Position numbers and translations under genes: made by a program. A stretch of 36,981 nucleotides of DNA from Diphasiastrum complanatum (taxonomy: Eukaryota; Streptophyta; Lycopodiopsida; Lycopodiales; Lycopodiaceae), in contig MU835710.1 of assembly GCA_029204225.1 (NCBI GenBank), forward strand, positions 1-36,981. Direction: 5' to 3'. The notes under the pieces are model-generated. The model saw only the letters and a program-made list of their open reading frames with translations, was not told the DNA's origin and searched no databases. Shown piece after piece: positions 21,341 through 31,173 of this stretch. Each line of letters starts with the position of its first letter. Within the stretch, counting starts at the first letter, position 1.

Positions 21341-22663
21341 TTACATAACTTCATCTAAGCCAAGTTTAGCTCTAAAAGTTTCAAACTTTTCTTTACTTAA
21401 AAATTTTGTAAATATATCAGCAACTTGTAACAACGTAGAACAATGTACAATACCAATGTCTTCATATTGTAATTTTTCACGCACAAGGTGATATTTTACT
21501 TCAATATGTTTTGTCCTTGCGTGAAAGATTGAATTTTTAGCCAATTGTATTCCGCTTTGACTGTCACAGAAAATAACAGTGGGATTTTCCTGCTTCATGC
21601 CAATCTCACATAACAACTTACATAGCCAAATAGCTTCCTGGGTAGCATAACTCAATGTTTTATATTCGGCTTCTGTGGAAGAAAGAAAAATAGTATCTTG
21701 CTTCTTGCTAGACCATGAAAAATAACCGCTACCAAAATTGAAGGTATAACCTATTGTTGACTTTCTATCATCTATACTTCCAACCCAATCAGCGTCAACA
21801 TAACCTTGCAACTTAGGTAAAACACTTTGTCTTTTGTAGACTAGACCAAGGTTCGGTGTACCTTTTACATATCTCAAAGTCCTTTTTGCAGATTTCCAAT
21901 GGTTCAAAGTGGGTGATGACATGAATTGGCTAATCAAACTTATAGCATAGCAGATATCAGGTTGTGTAGTTGTAAGATATATTAAACTTCCAACTAGCTA
22001 ACAAAATAGTGTAGTATCAACATGTGCACTATCATCAATACGAGATAATTTCTTACCAGCTTCGCAAGGGGTGATGGAAGGTTTGCACTCTGTCATGTGA
22101 AATCTCTCCAATATCTCGCCTACATACTTGTTTTGACAGAACCTGATATCACTGCTAGTTTGCCATACTTCGACACCCAAGCAATAGTGCATAAGATCTA
22201 AATCCGTCATCTCAAATTGCTGGCACAAGTTGGCTTTGATAGAACGAGTAAGGTTCTCATCATTGCCAGTGATAATGATATCATCAACGTAAAGTACAAT
22301 CAAGGCAATGTTGTCATCATTTATAAGAACATAAAGATTTGGATCTGAATTTGTTCTTACAAATCCATGTGAAAGAAAGTAACTCAATGCGTGGCAAATA
22401 GTTCTATTTTTTCGTTCAGCTACACCATTACTATGCGGCGTGTGTGACTGTGTGAATTGTCTTTTAATGCCATGTTCTTTGCAAAAGTCTTCAAAATCAT
22501 CAGATTTATATTCACCTCCTCTATCAGATCTTAGCACTTTTATGCATGCCTCTAGTTGGTTCTCTACCAAAGTTTTGAACTCCTTGAAGCGAGCAAAAGC
22601 ATCAAATTTCTTCTTCAAGAAATAAATCCATGTCCTTCTCGAGTAATCATCTATGAAAGTCAT
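21341..22663 (-). pseudogene. element D integrase-RT-RNase H with internal deletion
   Basis: Starting at 22663 this continues the frame of the upstream part after a TAG at 22667. It holds the integrase core FIDDYSRRTWIYF, LRSDRGGEYKS and VAERKNRT with the catalytic Glu, then jumps at about 22390 straight to RT sequence SYFLSHGFVRTNSDPNLY and the catalytic YVDD (about 22280-22295). The integrase C-terminus and RT fingers, roughly 1 kb or more, are absent, yet the frame is kept. A TAG at 21998 (Gln expected from element C) precedes RNase H, which has YVDADWVGSIDDRKST, SSTEAEY and FCDSQSG, and ends ADIFTKFLSKEKFET and a TAA at 21341. It would not yield an active integrase or RT. Confidence 0.9.
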
Positions 22664-22666
22664 AAA

Positions 22667-24226
22667 CTAATTTGCTTTCCCCAGCGACATGGTCTTCATT
22701 GGACCGCACAGGTCGCTGTGAATTAGTTCCAACGGTTTCTTAGCTCTTGCAGTTCCGCCTTTCTTGAATGTCTCTCTGTGATGCTTTCCCATGATGCATC
22801 CTTCACATATTGCATGGTGATCATCCTGCAATGCTGGTAACCCTATTACCATCTTCAGCTTCGCCATCAATCTCAAGCTCCCATAGTTCAAATGACCAAG
22901 TCTTCTGTGCCATAACTTGGATTGAGATGCTGTTGAGATGGCCAAACCATATTCACCTGGTTTTGCAGCATCCAATTTATAAAGGCCACAATTACTATCT
23001 CTATAACCCTTCGCCACCACTTTGTGGTTATGGTTCGTATCCTTCATAAGGCATCCATCCTTGACAAATTCAACTTTAAGATGTTGATTTGTCATTACAC
23101 CAATAGGAAGCAAACTCTTTTTCAGTCCAAAAACATAAAGTACATTAGGGATATTTTTAATTTTGCCATTAGGAAATTGCACAGCTACATTGTCCACACC
23201 TTGTATCTGGCATTCCTCTCCATTGGCTTGAGTGACCTTATCCCCATCATGGATTGGTGAGAATTTTTCAAACCAATCACGTTTTTCGGTCATACGCCTT
23301 GTGGCGCCTGAATCTATGAACCATCTGGCACCATCATCAACTTGGGATGCCAATGCTGATGAGAAAACACTTGTCTCGTCATCTTCTCCATCATCTTTGG
23401 CAATGTTTCCTTGTTGAGTCACTTTTTCCGCCTTTATGTCTGCTTTCTTCTTATAACACTGGTGTGCCCAATGGCCCGGTTTGTGGCAATAGTAACATTT
23501 TTCTTTCTTATTCTTTTTTCCTTTTGAAGACGATTCTCCTTCGTCATCATCATCCTTGGATTTCTTAGGAATTCTTTTCCATCCTTTATGCTTGCCTTTA
23601 GCAAGCAAGGCTTGATCCTCCTGTGGAGTTTGTCTTGACTTCACCACTTCGCGACGCTGCTCTTCTTGCAACATAATTCCGTGAAAGTCTTCAAAAGTAG
23701 GCAACCTCTCCCTCAAAGCAATGCCGCTCACAAACATCTGTAGCCCTTCTGAGACATCGCTCATTGTGGTATGTACCAATTCAATATCTTTGATTGGTTC
23801 TCCAATTGCCACAAGTTGATCTCTCAGCTCCTTTATCCTGGTGAAGAAGGATCCCACTGATTCATTTTCTTTCATCCTTACTTTGTTCAATCTCGACTTC
23901 AAGAACATGGCTCGAGCTGGATTGCAAGTTTAAAATTGCATTCTAAGAGCTTCCCAAGCTCCCCTAGCCGTCGTGGCATCACTTATGTGAGTGATCACAT
24001 GGTCTTTCACTGAAAGATTGATCAAGGATAATGCTCTCTGTGCCTTTTTACCAAAGGCCCTTATGTCACTTGGAGTGGTATTTGGTCGGACTTCAATACC
24101 TGCCACGATTTCCCACAACTCTTTTTCCATCAAAATGCTCTTCATTTTGAATTTCCATATGTTGTAGTTAGAAGCCCCATCAAGTTTGCTTGCATTGCCC
24201 AAAATTGCCTCATTGATGTTTGCCAT
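22667..24226 (-). pseudogene. element D gag-protease-integrase N-terminus
   Basis: ATG at 24226 (MANINEAILGNASKLDGAS). The gag core follows with IWKFKMKSILMEKELWEIVAG. A TAA at 23930 interrupts, and the same frame resumes at once (CNPARAMFLKSRLNKV). Next come a Lys-rich stretch, the zinc knuckle CYYCHKPGHWAHQC (near 23460-23505), the protease active site RWFIDSGATRRMT, and the integrase zinc finger HRRLGH with CEGCIMGKHH, then HSDLCGPM with the first catalytic Asp. A TAG at 22667 stands where the family has an aromatic residue before FMTFIDDYSR. All parts share one frame, so only point changes break this half. Confidence 0.92.
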
Positions 24227-24759
24227 CTCCGAACTGCTTAAAACTTCACCTGTAGGCTATAAAGTGTATGCTAGAGCCAACCGTGATGTCAGAAATTGAT
24301 AATAATGACTTGCAATTTTTAGCTTACTAGGCCACCCACCGCTCTTTGGCCAAATTGAAAGCCAAACTGGCGTCGTTCTCCAAAATGCTTCACGTCACCA
24401 ACTCCCAGCTTCCTGCCCAGTAGAATGGTGAAATCACTTCTGGCGCACTTCAAACACTTTCTCCACGACAATCACTCTGTTTTGGTGTATCGTACTTGCA
24501 GGTACAGTCATGGTGCCCTTCGTTTGGAGGCTATAGCCTTTCGTTTGGTCAAAATAGGCTAAAGGAGGTGAAAATAAGGGCAATTTGGGTTTTTGAACTG
24601 TTTCTTCAATGTGAAGAAACTTCACCCTTCAAAGTCTTGGGACCCAACAATTTTTTCAGTTTGAAGATTTTTAATGAAGTTGCAATGCACTTTGCACTTC
24701 AGACCCCTTCAGATTCTTTCACTTCAATCCAACGGATCCTTTAGATCACCCATTGTGAA
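24227..24759 (-). other. element D leader, gag-proximal part
   Basis: Non-coding between the gag ATG and the gene-like segment. It contains TTCACCTCCTTTAGCC-like and CTTCACGTCACC strings but no recognisable motif. The total leader of about 1.25 kb is long for a copia element. Confidence 0.5.
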
Positions 24760-25200
24760 ATGACCATCGTTGATCTGTATGAATCAAGATTAGACGGCTG
24801 TCAACGTGTTTGTGCGTTGATCAAAGGCCCTCAAAGTACTGAACACTTCGGGCCGCTAGCTGGTGATCACGACTGAGCGCACGACAGCTCCCGCGACCTC
24901 TCCTCCTTCTCTCTCTACCAGCGATGGAGTTTTCTCACTCCTTCACGGGCTATGGTAGCTCCTCATTAATCGCACTAGCTGCCTTCCTCCTCCCCGGCCA
25001 GTCGCGGCCTTCCTACCGCAGAATTGCGCTACCAGGGCGCCCATTCACACCCTCTCACAGCTTTGAAAATGTCCTCCTACAAGGAGGTATCTCTGATTTT
25101 GTCTCTTGAAACCCTAGAAATTTGAAGAGAAGAATATATTGAGCTTTACTCAGGCTTTCCCTAAGCTTTCCTTTGCAGCTCCTAGCTGACTGAGGTCGCC
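24760..25200 (+). other. host-gene-like 5' segment inside element D leader (antisense)
   Basis: On the plus strand, opposite to element D, there is a promoter-like stretch and a pyrimidine-rich leader (CTCCTTCTCTCTCTACCAGCG). An ATG at 24924 then opens 61 codons rich in Ser, Pro and Leu (MEFSHSFTGYG, AAFLLPGQSRPSYRR), which looks like a plastid-transit-type N-terminus. A possible 92-bp intron follows, GTATCT at 25087 to TTTCCTTTGCAG at 25178, but the spliced frame stops three codons later. Composition is more GC-rich than the flanks, and an AAACCCTAG motif is at 25110. It may be a captured host promoter-plus-exon fragment, or only leader sequence that looks like one. Confidence 0.4.
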
Positions 25201-25472
25201 CTACTGTAGGTTATCTTCTGCTCCAAACCGCTCTTCAAACGGTATTCGATTGGATTCAAACCAATCACAAACGCCAAGCAACCCTCCAAAAGAATTTTTC
25301 AGTTTCAAACTTGCTTGCTTTTTTATTCAACCAACAATTCTCTGTCTCTGAATCCTTTTTACAATTTTGAGCCGTTCCACGAATCTCCACAGACTCGGTT
25401 TTGTGCTTCCTAGCCAACAAACCGTCGTGAATTTGCAGCTCTCTGTTCTTGTATGGTGATTCCAGCCACCAA

Positions 25473-25485
25473 GGCTCTGATACCA
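25473..25485 (-). other. element D primer-binding site
   Basis: Minus-strand TGGTATCAGAGCC, an exact initiator tRNA-Met site, directly abutting the 5' LTR. Confidence 0.93.
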
Positions 25486-25736
25486 AGTTAAGAAAACACA
25501 ATTGAAAGCACTCGACCGAATCAATCACCACAGCACAACGTCAAGTGCAACAAGAATACAGAATTACTCTCTTCAAACTGTATATTCAAGAACTACTGGT
25601 AAGTACAAAGATGAGTTCCTTAAAAATACTCAAAGGGCTCGTAAAAGAAAGATGGCCCGATAACTCTAGAACTAAGCACACGTGGTGCCGTCGAAATAGG
25701 AAAGCAGTGTATAAGTCGATCATTGCTATTTTAACA
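25486..25736 (-). repeat. element D 5' LTR (251 bp)
   Basis: Minus strand TGTTAAAATAGC to TTTTCTTAACT. The end is CT, not CA, and the primer site follows without spacer. Confidence 0.92.
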
Positions 25737-25741
25737 CTAGC
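25737..25741. other. target-site duplication of element D, right copy
   Basis: CTAGC, as at 20994-20998. Beyond it element A leader resumes. Confidence 0.88.
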
Positions 25742-26038
25742 TATGTGTCAAATCTTTTCAAATCCATTCCAACTCTCAAAGAAAAAGTCATTGGTATTTG
25801 TTGAGTCCAATAGGGGTGTTTGGATTTGATTTTTGTGATTTGATAGAGTGCTTTTGTCTTAGTGATCAAAGCAAAGATTAGTTTCCAATTGACTAGGTTG
25901 AAAAGTGATGTGATACAAAATTTGTGATCTAGATCTTGTGTAGATCCTTCTATATTTTTTAATGTGTTCAAATTTAGTTTCTTGAGAGTCACAAATTACA
26001 ATTTGCAAAGTCATATCACAACTTTTTACTTCCTCATC

Positions 26039-27278
26039 ATGGCATCAATAGCTGGCAACCTATTGTAGGCAAGTAATGATCCTAAATGCAACCTTTGTGG
26101 CAAGAGAGGTCATTTTATCTCAAGATGCTACAAAAAGAAGACCAAACCATCCAAGGAGAACCAAAGCAAGGGGGCCAAGGTGAAGGATGGGGCTTCAAGT
26201 TCAAAATGCAAAGGCAAGGAGGACAAATCCAAGGAAAGGCATTTCCTTTGTGGAAAGATGCCTGAGGCTTGGAGTCTCACAAGGACTTACAAGATTTGTC
26301 TTCAAAAGTCCATCATCACACATTTCAAAACTTTAGAAGTTTTTAATTTGGAAGTGCATTGTTTGGTTGAAGATGCAAAGATAGATGTCACTTTTATTAA
26401 TGTCACTTGGATTTATTTCATGTCCTTGGAAAGCATTTTGTTTGGAACTTTGGATAAGTTCAAAGTTATTGTTATGATCCAAGAGAAACCAAGCAAGATT
26501 AAGGAAGAGCAATCACAAAATGAAAATAGTTCCCTTTATGCTCTCATGACATCTTATGAAGAACTATTTTGCTTTGAAGAGCTTTTTGTATCTCAAAGGT
26601 GGATTAAGGCAATACTAGTTGAGTGTGATGCCTTAATAGATAGCAAACCATGTTTTCCTTGTAAACTTACATTGGATATAAAGTCAAGGAAATGGAAATG
26701 TCTTCATAATGTATTTTCTTTTGGGTTCAATAAGATCAAGAATGATGTGTCATACATAATCATGTTGAAAATTGTAGTTGTAAACTTCTTATGAGAATAA
26801 GTGAAGCATCCAAAGTGGAAACTTATATCCATAAGCAAGTAGTTAGCCTTATTGAGATGGAAATACTTTTTGATTTCAATATTAGAAAAATCATGCCAAG
26901 TGGTGGTGATTTTTGGACTTATGTTTCTAGCATAAGTAATCTTGATGATCATAGAAGGTGCACATTGTATGGTCATGTTTGTGGTGATCATAATGAGACA
27001 TGGAGGTCTCATATTTCCATCAAGGAAGAGCATGGAACAAGGAGGAGGAATCCTCAAGGTCAAGCATCTACATGAAATTTGGAAGGAATCAATTTTGGAG
27101 GTGCTAGGATGGTGCAAAGCTCTCAAGTTCATCAAAGAAGTCAACATCAAGGAGGCACTATCATGGATATGGTGATCTCGGATCTTCATGAAACTCAATG
27201 ACTGATCTTCACGCCTATGAACCTACAATGATCATCCAATAGATGTACTATAGATGTATCAAACTAAAAATTAAGGAG
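26039..27278 (+). pseudogene. element A gag-like region and unrecognised ORFs
   Basis: ATG at 26039 (MASIAGNLL) meets a stop after nine codons. The same frame holds a CCHC zinc knuckle, CNLCGKRGHFISRC (about 26088-26129), and a Lys-rich basic tail (YKKKTKPSKENQSKGAK), typical of a nucleocapsid. The gag core that should precede it is missing. The open stretch continues to 26794 (from 26180, 204 codons) and a second, 26791-27075, overlaps it in another frame. Neither resembles protease, integrase, RT or an envelope that I know. Both are rich in Lys, Ile and Phe. AAGGAG before TGTTAG at 27279 is the probable polypurine tract. Confidence 0.55.
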
Positions 27279-27922
27279 TGTTAGATTTAATAATTTCCAC
27301 CTTGATATTGTTAGTGGTTTGATATCCATGTGGATCCACGTGTAAAATATCAAATAAAAAGTTCAGATCCATTGTATATAGATTTCATATGAGTCAAATG
27401 TCAAATTTCCTAAATTGTTGGATCTGATTTCTAGATTGTAGGAATCTAGAAGGTCAATACTAACCACCAATGATGATGTGGCAAAATTAGTGGGATCTTA
27501 TCTAAAGTGGATATGGATGAGTACAATGAGCTTTCCCACACGTGCTGCAAGTAGCTTAGAGAGAGATTATGGTGATTGTGTACTTGACAAATGATGGATC
27601 CACTTCGAGGCTAACGAGGAGAAACATTGATTTGGGAGCCATCTAAGTGTTTTCACTCTACTATGCATGTTCTTTGTGAATGAATGCTTAGAATCTGATA
27701 AGTAATCATATTTGTTGTTATCAGGCCGCACACCTACTGTACTTCACACGTGTGAAGGCTTATGATCATTATTTTTTTATTGTTCTTGCTTGGATATGTA
27801 GAAATTGTCAAGTAAAAACTAGATTTGGATGCTAGTTTGGAGTAGATCAATATACCAAGTTGCCAATCACTCTTATTGATCTTTTGTAGATCTATTTGAG
27901 TCCTATTCTCTGATTTTTGACA
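27279..27922 (+). repeat. element A 3' LTR (644 bp)
   Basis: TGTTAGATTTAA to TTTTTGACA, preceded by AAATTAAGGAG. A CACACGTGTG palindrome near 27747 sits where other copies have CACATGTG. Its last 30 bases and its 27448-27498 block match the remnant at 19229-19308. Confidence 0.85.
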
Positions 27923-27929
27923 TAATATG

Positions 27930-28170
27930 TCATTACAATCTTTGAAGGAATGGGAGGATCACAATCCGTCATCATGTTGACAATTCTTCTGGTATAGTCT
28001 CGAATAGTTTCATCATGAAACATAAATACTTGAGTCAATTGTTGTTCTATAGTTGCCATAGCCTCAACAATAGATGACTTGATGTATCGGAAAAATATTT
28101 GGTTGTCCCACTCTTTTCTTTTCTTTTTGGGAATGAAGGTTAACAGAGATATAAAGATTCTAAGCAAAAT
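27930..28170 (-). pseudogene. LTR-retrotransposon gag relic (gypsy-like)
   Basis: The minus-strand reading contains WDNQIFFRYIKSSIVEA, QQLTQVFMFHDETIRDYTRR and DPPIPSKIVMTYYVKN. The spacing of a Tyr-Thr-Arg-Arg motif before a P-P-I-P-x-K-x(3)-Y-Y stretch is like the C-terminal half of Ty3/gypsy gag. It is truncated on both sides, with element A inserted at or next to its end. Confidence 0.45.
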
Positions 28171-28306
28171 AAGTGTCCTTTCTTCACAAGTAAATGCTCA
28201 ACTTTTGATTCTCATGATCTTCTATAGAAATGTGAAACTAGTGAAAATCAACATAAGCACGGTTTTTCTCATCATTCTAAAATTTTTGCAAAATTTCAAG
28301 ATACCA

Positions 28307-28402
28307 TCCACTATAAGGTGATGGTAGATGGTTCTTGGTGTGGGATTGACCACCCAAGTTCAAGCCCCACCCACATGTAAGTGATGTTAGAGAAAAAAAG
28401 AA
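28307..28402 (+). mobile_element. short tRNA-derived SINE
   Basis: About 96 bp flanked by the direct repeat TCAAGATACCA (28296-28306 and 28403-28413), with looser similarity beyond. It has a Pol III B-box-like AGTTCAAGCCC near 28357, a weaker A-box-like TGGTAGATGG upstream, and an A-rich tail (AGAAAAAAAGAA). These are SINE marks. It is shorter than most plant SINEs, so perhaps 5'-truncated. Confidence 0.6.
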
Positions 28403-28589
28403 TCAAGATACCACTCAATAAAAAATATCAAATTTGAGTGTTCTTTGTGGACTACCTTTCAAAATACAAAGGTATAAAGGCAAGCTAAATTTTCAGATTA
28501 TAGACCTAGATAAACTACGCATTACACTTGGTAGAGAGTTGTTTTACAACAATTATGCTTTGTTTAGAAAAAAAAAATATGTTGCTCAT

Positions 28590-29264
28590 AGTTTGAAACA
28601 TAGATGCACTGCGATTTTGAATCGCGATCAAAATCGCAATTCGAAAAAAAAAAATCAGAATCATTTTTTTTGAGCAATATGGGTATCAGATGAAAGCTCT
28701 GATTAAGAGCAATATTACTGTGTACTTTGCCTACTCTTTTGGGTGTAGGATGGTCCAATCAAGTTGATTAATCCATGTTGGGTTCTGTTAATGATACAAT
28801 CTCAAAACTAACCTCTAGCCTGTTCGTTATGATCACAGATGGTTCCAATGGGATAGAGACGGACAACTGTAGAGCAATTGTAACTCGCTTTTTGCCCCCG
28901 ACGACAGTAGCAGAGGGGGGGGGAACCCTCCCGTAGATAAAAATGGGGTCCAAATGCATGCCGATGAGGGCCCAATATTTAGCCTAAACTGTAGCATTAA
29001 CATTTTTTGAGTACCAGAGCAAATAACAACCAAATAGCTATTGAAAATAAGATCTGTTTGTGCCCTATCTACTACACTTATGGGAGGCAAAACGCTGGTT
29101 TGCCATTGCTCCCCTAAAAAAATTTCAGCCATAACCTATTTTTCCAAAATATTATTACTATTCTTCTTTTCACGATTCTGAGTTCTAATCGTGATTCTGC
29201 AAATCACGGTTCGCGAATTGCGGACCCAACGAATTGCGATTCGCTGCAACTATGGTTTGAAATA
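28590..29264. mobile_element. MITE-like segment with imperfect terminal inverted repeats
   Basis: The left end (GTTTGAAACATAGATGCA, then GCGATT..AATCGCGAT) and the reverse complement of the right end (TTTCAAACCATAGTTGCA, then GCGAATCGCAATTCG) pair with few mismatches. The interior has no transposase; open stretches on the minus strand are not recognisable. A run of ten G is near 28913. The end motif is itself quasi-palindromic, so a direct-repeat reading is also possible and no target duplication is clear. Confidence 0.42.
28611..28637. repeat. 10-bp stem-loop in the MITE-like left end
   Basis: GCGATTTTGA (28611-28620) and TCAAAATCGC (28628-28637) are exact inverse complements around ATCGCGA. 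Confidence 0.9.
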
Positions 29265-30948
29265 TGTGCATCAATAAAATTTCAAAATAAAAACGACGAC
29301 ATATACTAAAGATCAAAAATCTTGTTTGATTCATGGAAGGATATGAACAACATGCCCACTTGTTCAAGACATTTTCTTTTTTCGTTGCCTCGATTCAATA
29401 AAGAATTAAATTGAATCATTTTTACTTTCCCATTCTAATGTGAACATTTTGAAGCTGTAATCACCGAGAAGATCCAAGCTGCATGCATTTAGTCATTGAA
29501 AACACTAGTTACAAACATGTCTAGAAGACTTTTAGTTTCATTCTTTTACACAAGAAGTGAATTGGATTGTAAATATTTGTAACCTTTGTACAAAAGCTTA
29601 CTTGTCAAGAACAAAAAAGATACTCCAAATTGATGTGAATATTCATATCCATTTGTATTGTGTATCTTTATTGTTTTGGAGCAGATTTGCCTCTCCTTTA
29701 CCAAAAAGTTAGTTTCCAAGCAAAAAATCACTGATCCTCCTCCCATACAAGAACGTATGGATGTGTTGGAGCGGTATATGACAGAGATGCATACGATTCA
29801 ATGCTAAGCTTGGATTAACAAATGGAGCTAACAACCGATTTAGCTCATACATGTGACATTATACTTGCTTCTATCTAGTCCATTGCTTGAAGATTTGCCA
29901 ACAAGGACAATCTTAATGAAAGGGTATAGATCATAGAAGTACACAAAGTTGAAAGAAGATAGAAAGCTTATTGACTTCATGATAAATTCCAACAAAAAGC
30001 ATTAAAACATATCAATTTTATCTAGAGGTCAATTTTGCTAGGACAAATTAACTATGCAATATAAATGTGTGATAGTTTAGAGGCCAACTAGGATGGCATC
30101 AAATTATATCCTAGCAAGAGCGTTCTCAAAGCTTTTGAATCATCTAATATGTTTGGAAGTTGTTTAAAATGTCCAAACCACCAATTGATAACATTAATGG
30201 TTGAGATACCACAAGTACTCTTTTAGGAATATGCCACTAATAGTTGAAGTTCCCTTGATCATTCAAAATACAATGGGAAAATGCAACATACATCAACCAA
30301 TATCTAGAAAATTCGTTGAGAACCTTTGTTTCTAAAACACAAATTCAAGTAGATCAAAGCGTTAAAGAGAATTGAGCTAGTGCAGTTAGAATTGAGCAGT
30401 AACTGCCTAAAATCTTGACGATGCAGATTCCTTGGTATCTTCTTCAGATGAAAGGCAAGCCTGGTTGTATACTCAAGTTCTATTCCATGCCCATACATAT
30501 GGATACAAGAAAGTACTTGAGGGATGCAAGTACTTGATGTAGAGTGATAACTAAGGCTACTTCGGGATTTTTTCTTTTCTGAGGGGGCGGGTTATGTGTG
30601 TGTGTGTGTGCGCACTTTGCTTGTGTTGGATGTATGCGATTCTAGACATTCTCATTCATATGCATAGATAGAGCTACCAAGAAATAGGCATCCTTCTAGG
30701 AAGCGTGTTGGTTACACAGGATACCTATATCTAGTATCTTCGTGTGAATAGCTCTGACCTCTATCGTAGATTGGCTGTAATCCTAAAATTAGGGAAAGCG
30801 CATGAGCAAGAGTGACACCGGAGTAAAAGCAGACTTCAGTCAAACACTTCAGAAAATATGAGGTGATATCTATAGACTGGAAGACTGGTAATCTGAATTG
30901 GGAGCTGAATTCTGATATATTACTGATAAGCTTGGCATCCTCCGACAC
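29265..30948. other. no recognisable gene; weak gag-like traces, (TG)n
   Basis: AT-rich spacer. The plus strand near 29726-29800 reads DPPPIQERMDVLERYMTEM, perhaps a gag coiled-coil trace, but nothing supports it further. A (TG)8 run lies at 30595-30610. The 87-residue minus-strand frame at 30712-30975 has no match that I know; it lies downstream of the duplicated segment. Confidence 0.4.
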
Positions 30949-31173
30949 GAAAAACCTTTCAAGCACTATCAGCACAAAAAATTGTCATCAAAATGCAGGA
31001 GTAAAATAGTCAATATACAGCACATCACATGTTCTCAACACTAAGAGTAAAATAATAAAACTAGCAAACAATGCTCAAACAAAAAACCTTTTCAAGCATT
31101 ATGAACATTAAAGATTCCCATAAAAATGCAGGGGTAAAATAGTCAACATAGAGCAGATCACCTGTTCTCAACA
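30949..31173 (-). repeat. duplicated about 93-bp segment, exon-like
   Basis: 30949-31041 and 31081-31173 are direct copies about 132 bp apart. On the minus strand both encode almost the same peptide, VLRTCDVLYIDYFTPAF and LLRTGDLLYVDYFTPAF, and then a similar LERFF/LEKVF end. The upstream copy lies in a 74-codon open stretch (31061-31285). It may be remains of a gene with a duplicated exon, or of an unknown repeat. The function is unrecognised. Confidence 0.45.

Larger units (their letters stand above)
20999..25736 (-). mobile_element. Ty1/copia retrotransposon, element D (4738 bp, nested)
   Basis: Minus-strand element with 251-bp LTRs at both ends (about 96 percent identical, ten differences), tRNA-Met primer site at 25473-25485, polypurine tract at 21250-21260, and 5-bp CTAGC target duplications. 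It sits inside the leader of element A and is therefore younger. The polyprotein runs from 24226 to 21341 in a single frame with three stops and an in-frame deletion removing the integrase C-terminus and the RT N-terminus. A long leader (24227-25472) contains gene-like, GC-richer sequence. Non-autonomous. Confidence 0.95.
19229..27922 (+). mobile_element. element A: non-autonomous LTR retrotransposon, split by element D
   Basis: The right boundary is a full 644-bp LTR (27279-27922). The left LTR is reduced to 80 bp (19229-19308) by loss of its 5' part and a 395-bp internal deletion. A decayed tRNA-Met primer site follows at 19309. The interior is a long non-coding leader with diverged tandem repeats (19322-26038, minus element D at 20999-25736), then a short gag-like region with a zinc knuckle and unrecognised ORFs. 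Integrase, RT and RNase H are not found, so it is LARD-like and needed enzymes in trans. Its left end meets the TRIM element and no target duplication can be shown. Confidence 0.68.

Noticed and set aside
22810-23568. Plus-strand ORFs of 61-79 residues
   Set aside because: Antisense shadows of the element D gag-protease-integrase frame.
26180-27075. Envelope-like gene in element A
   Set aside because: No signal peptide, membrane anchor or cysteine pattern; the ORFs remain unrecognised.
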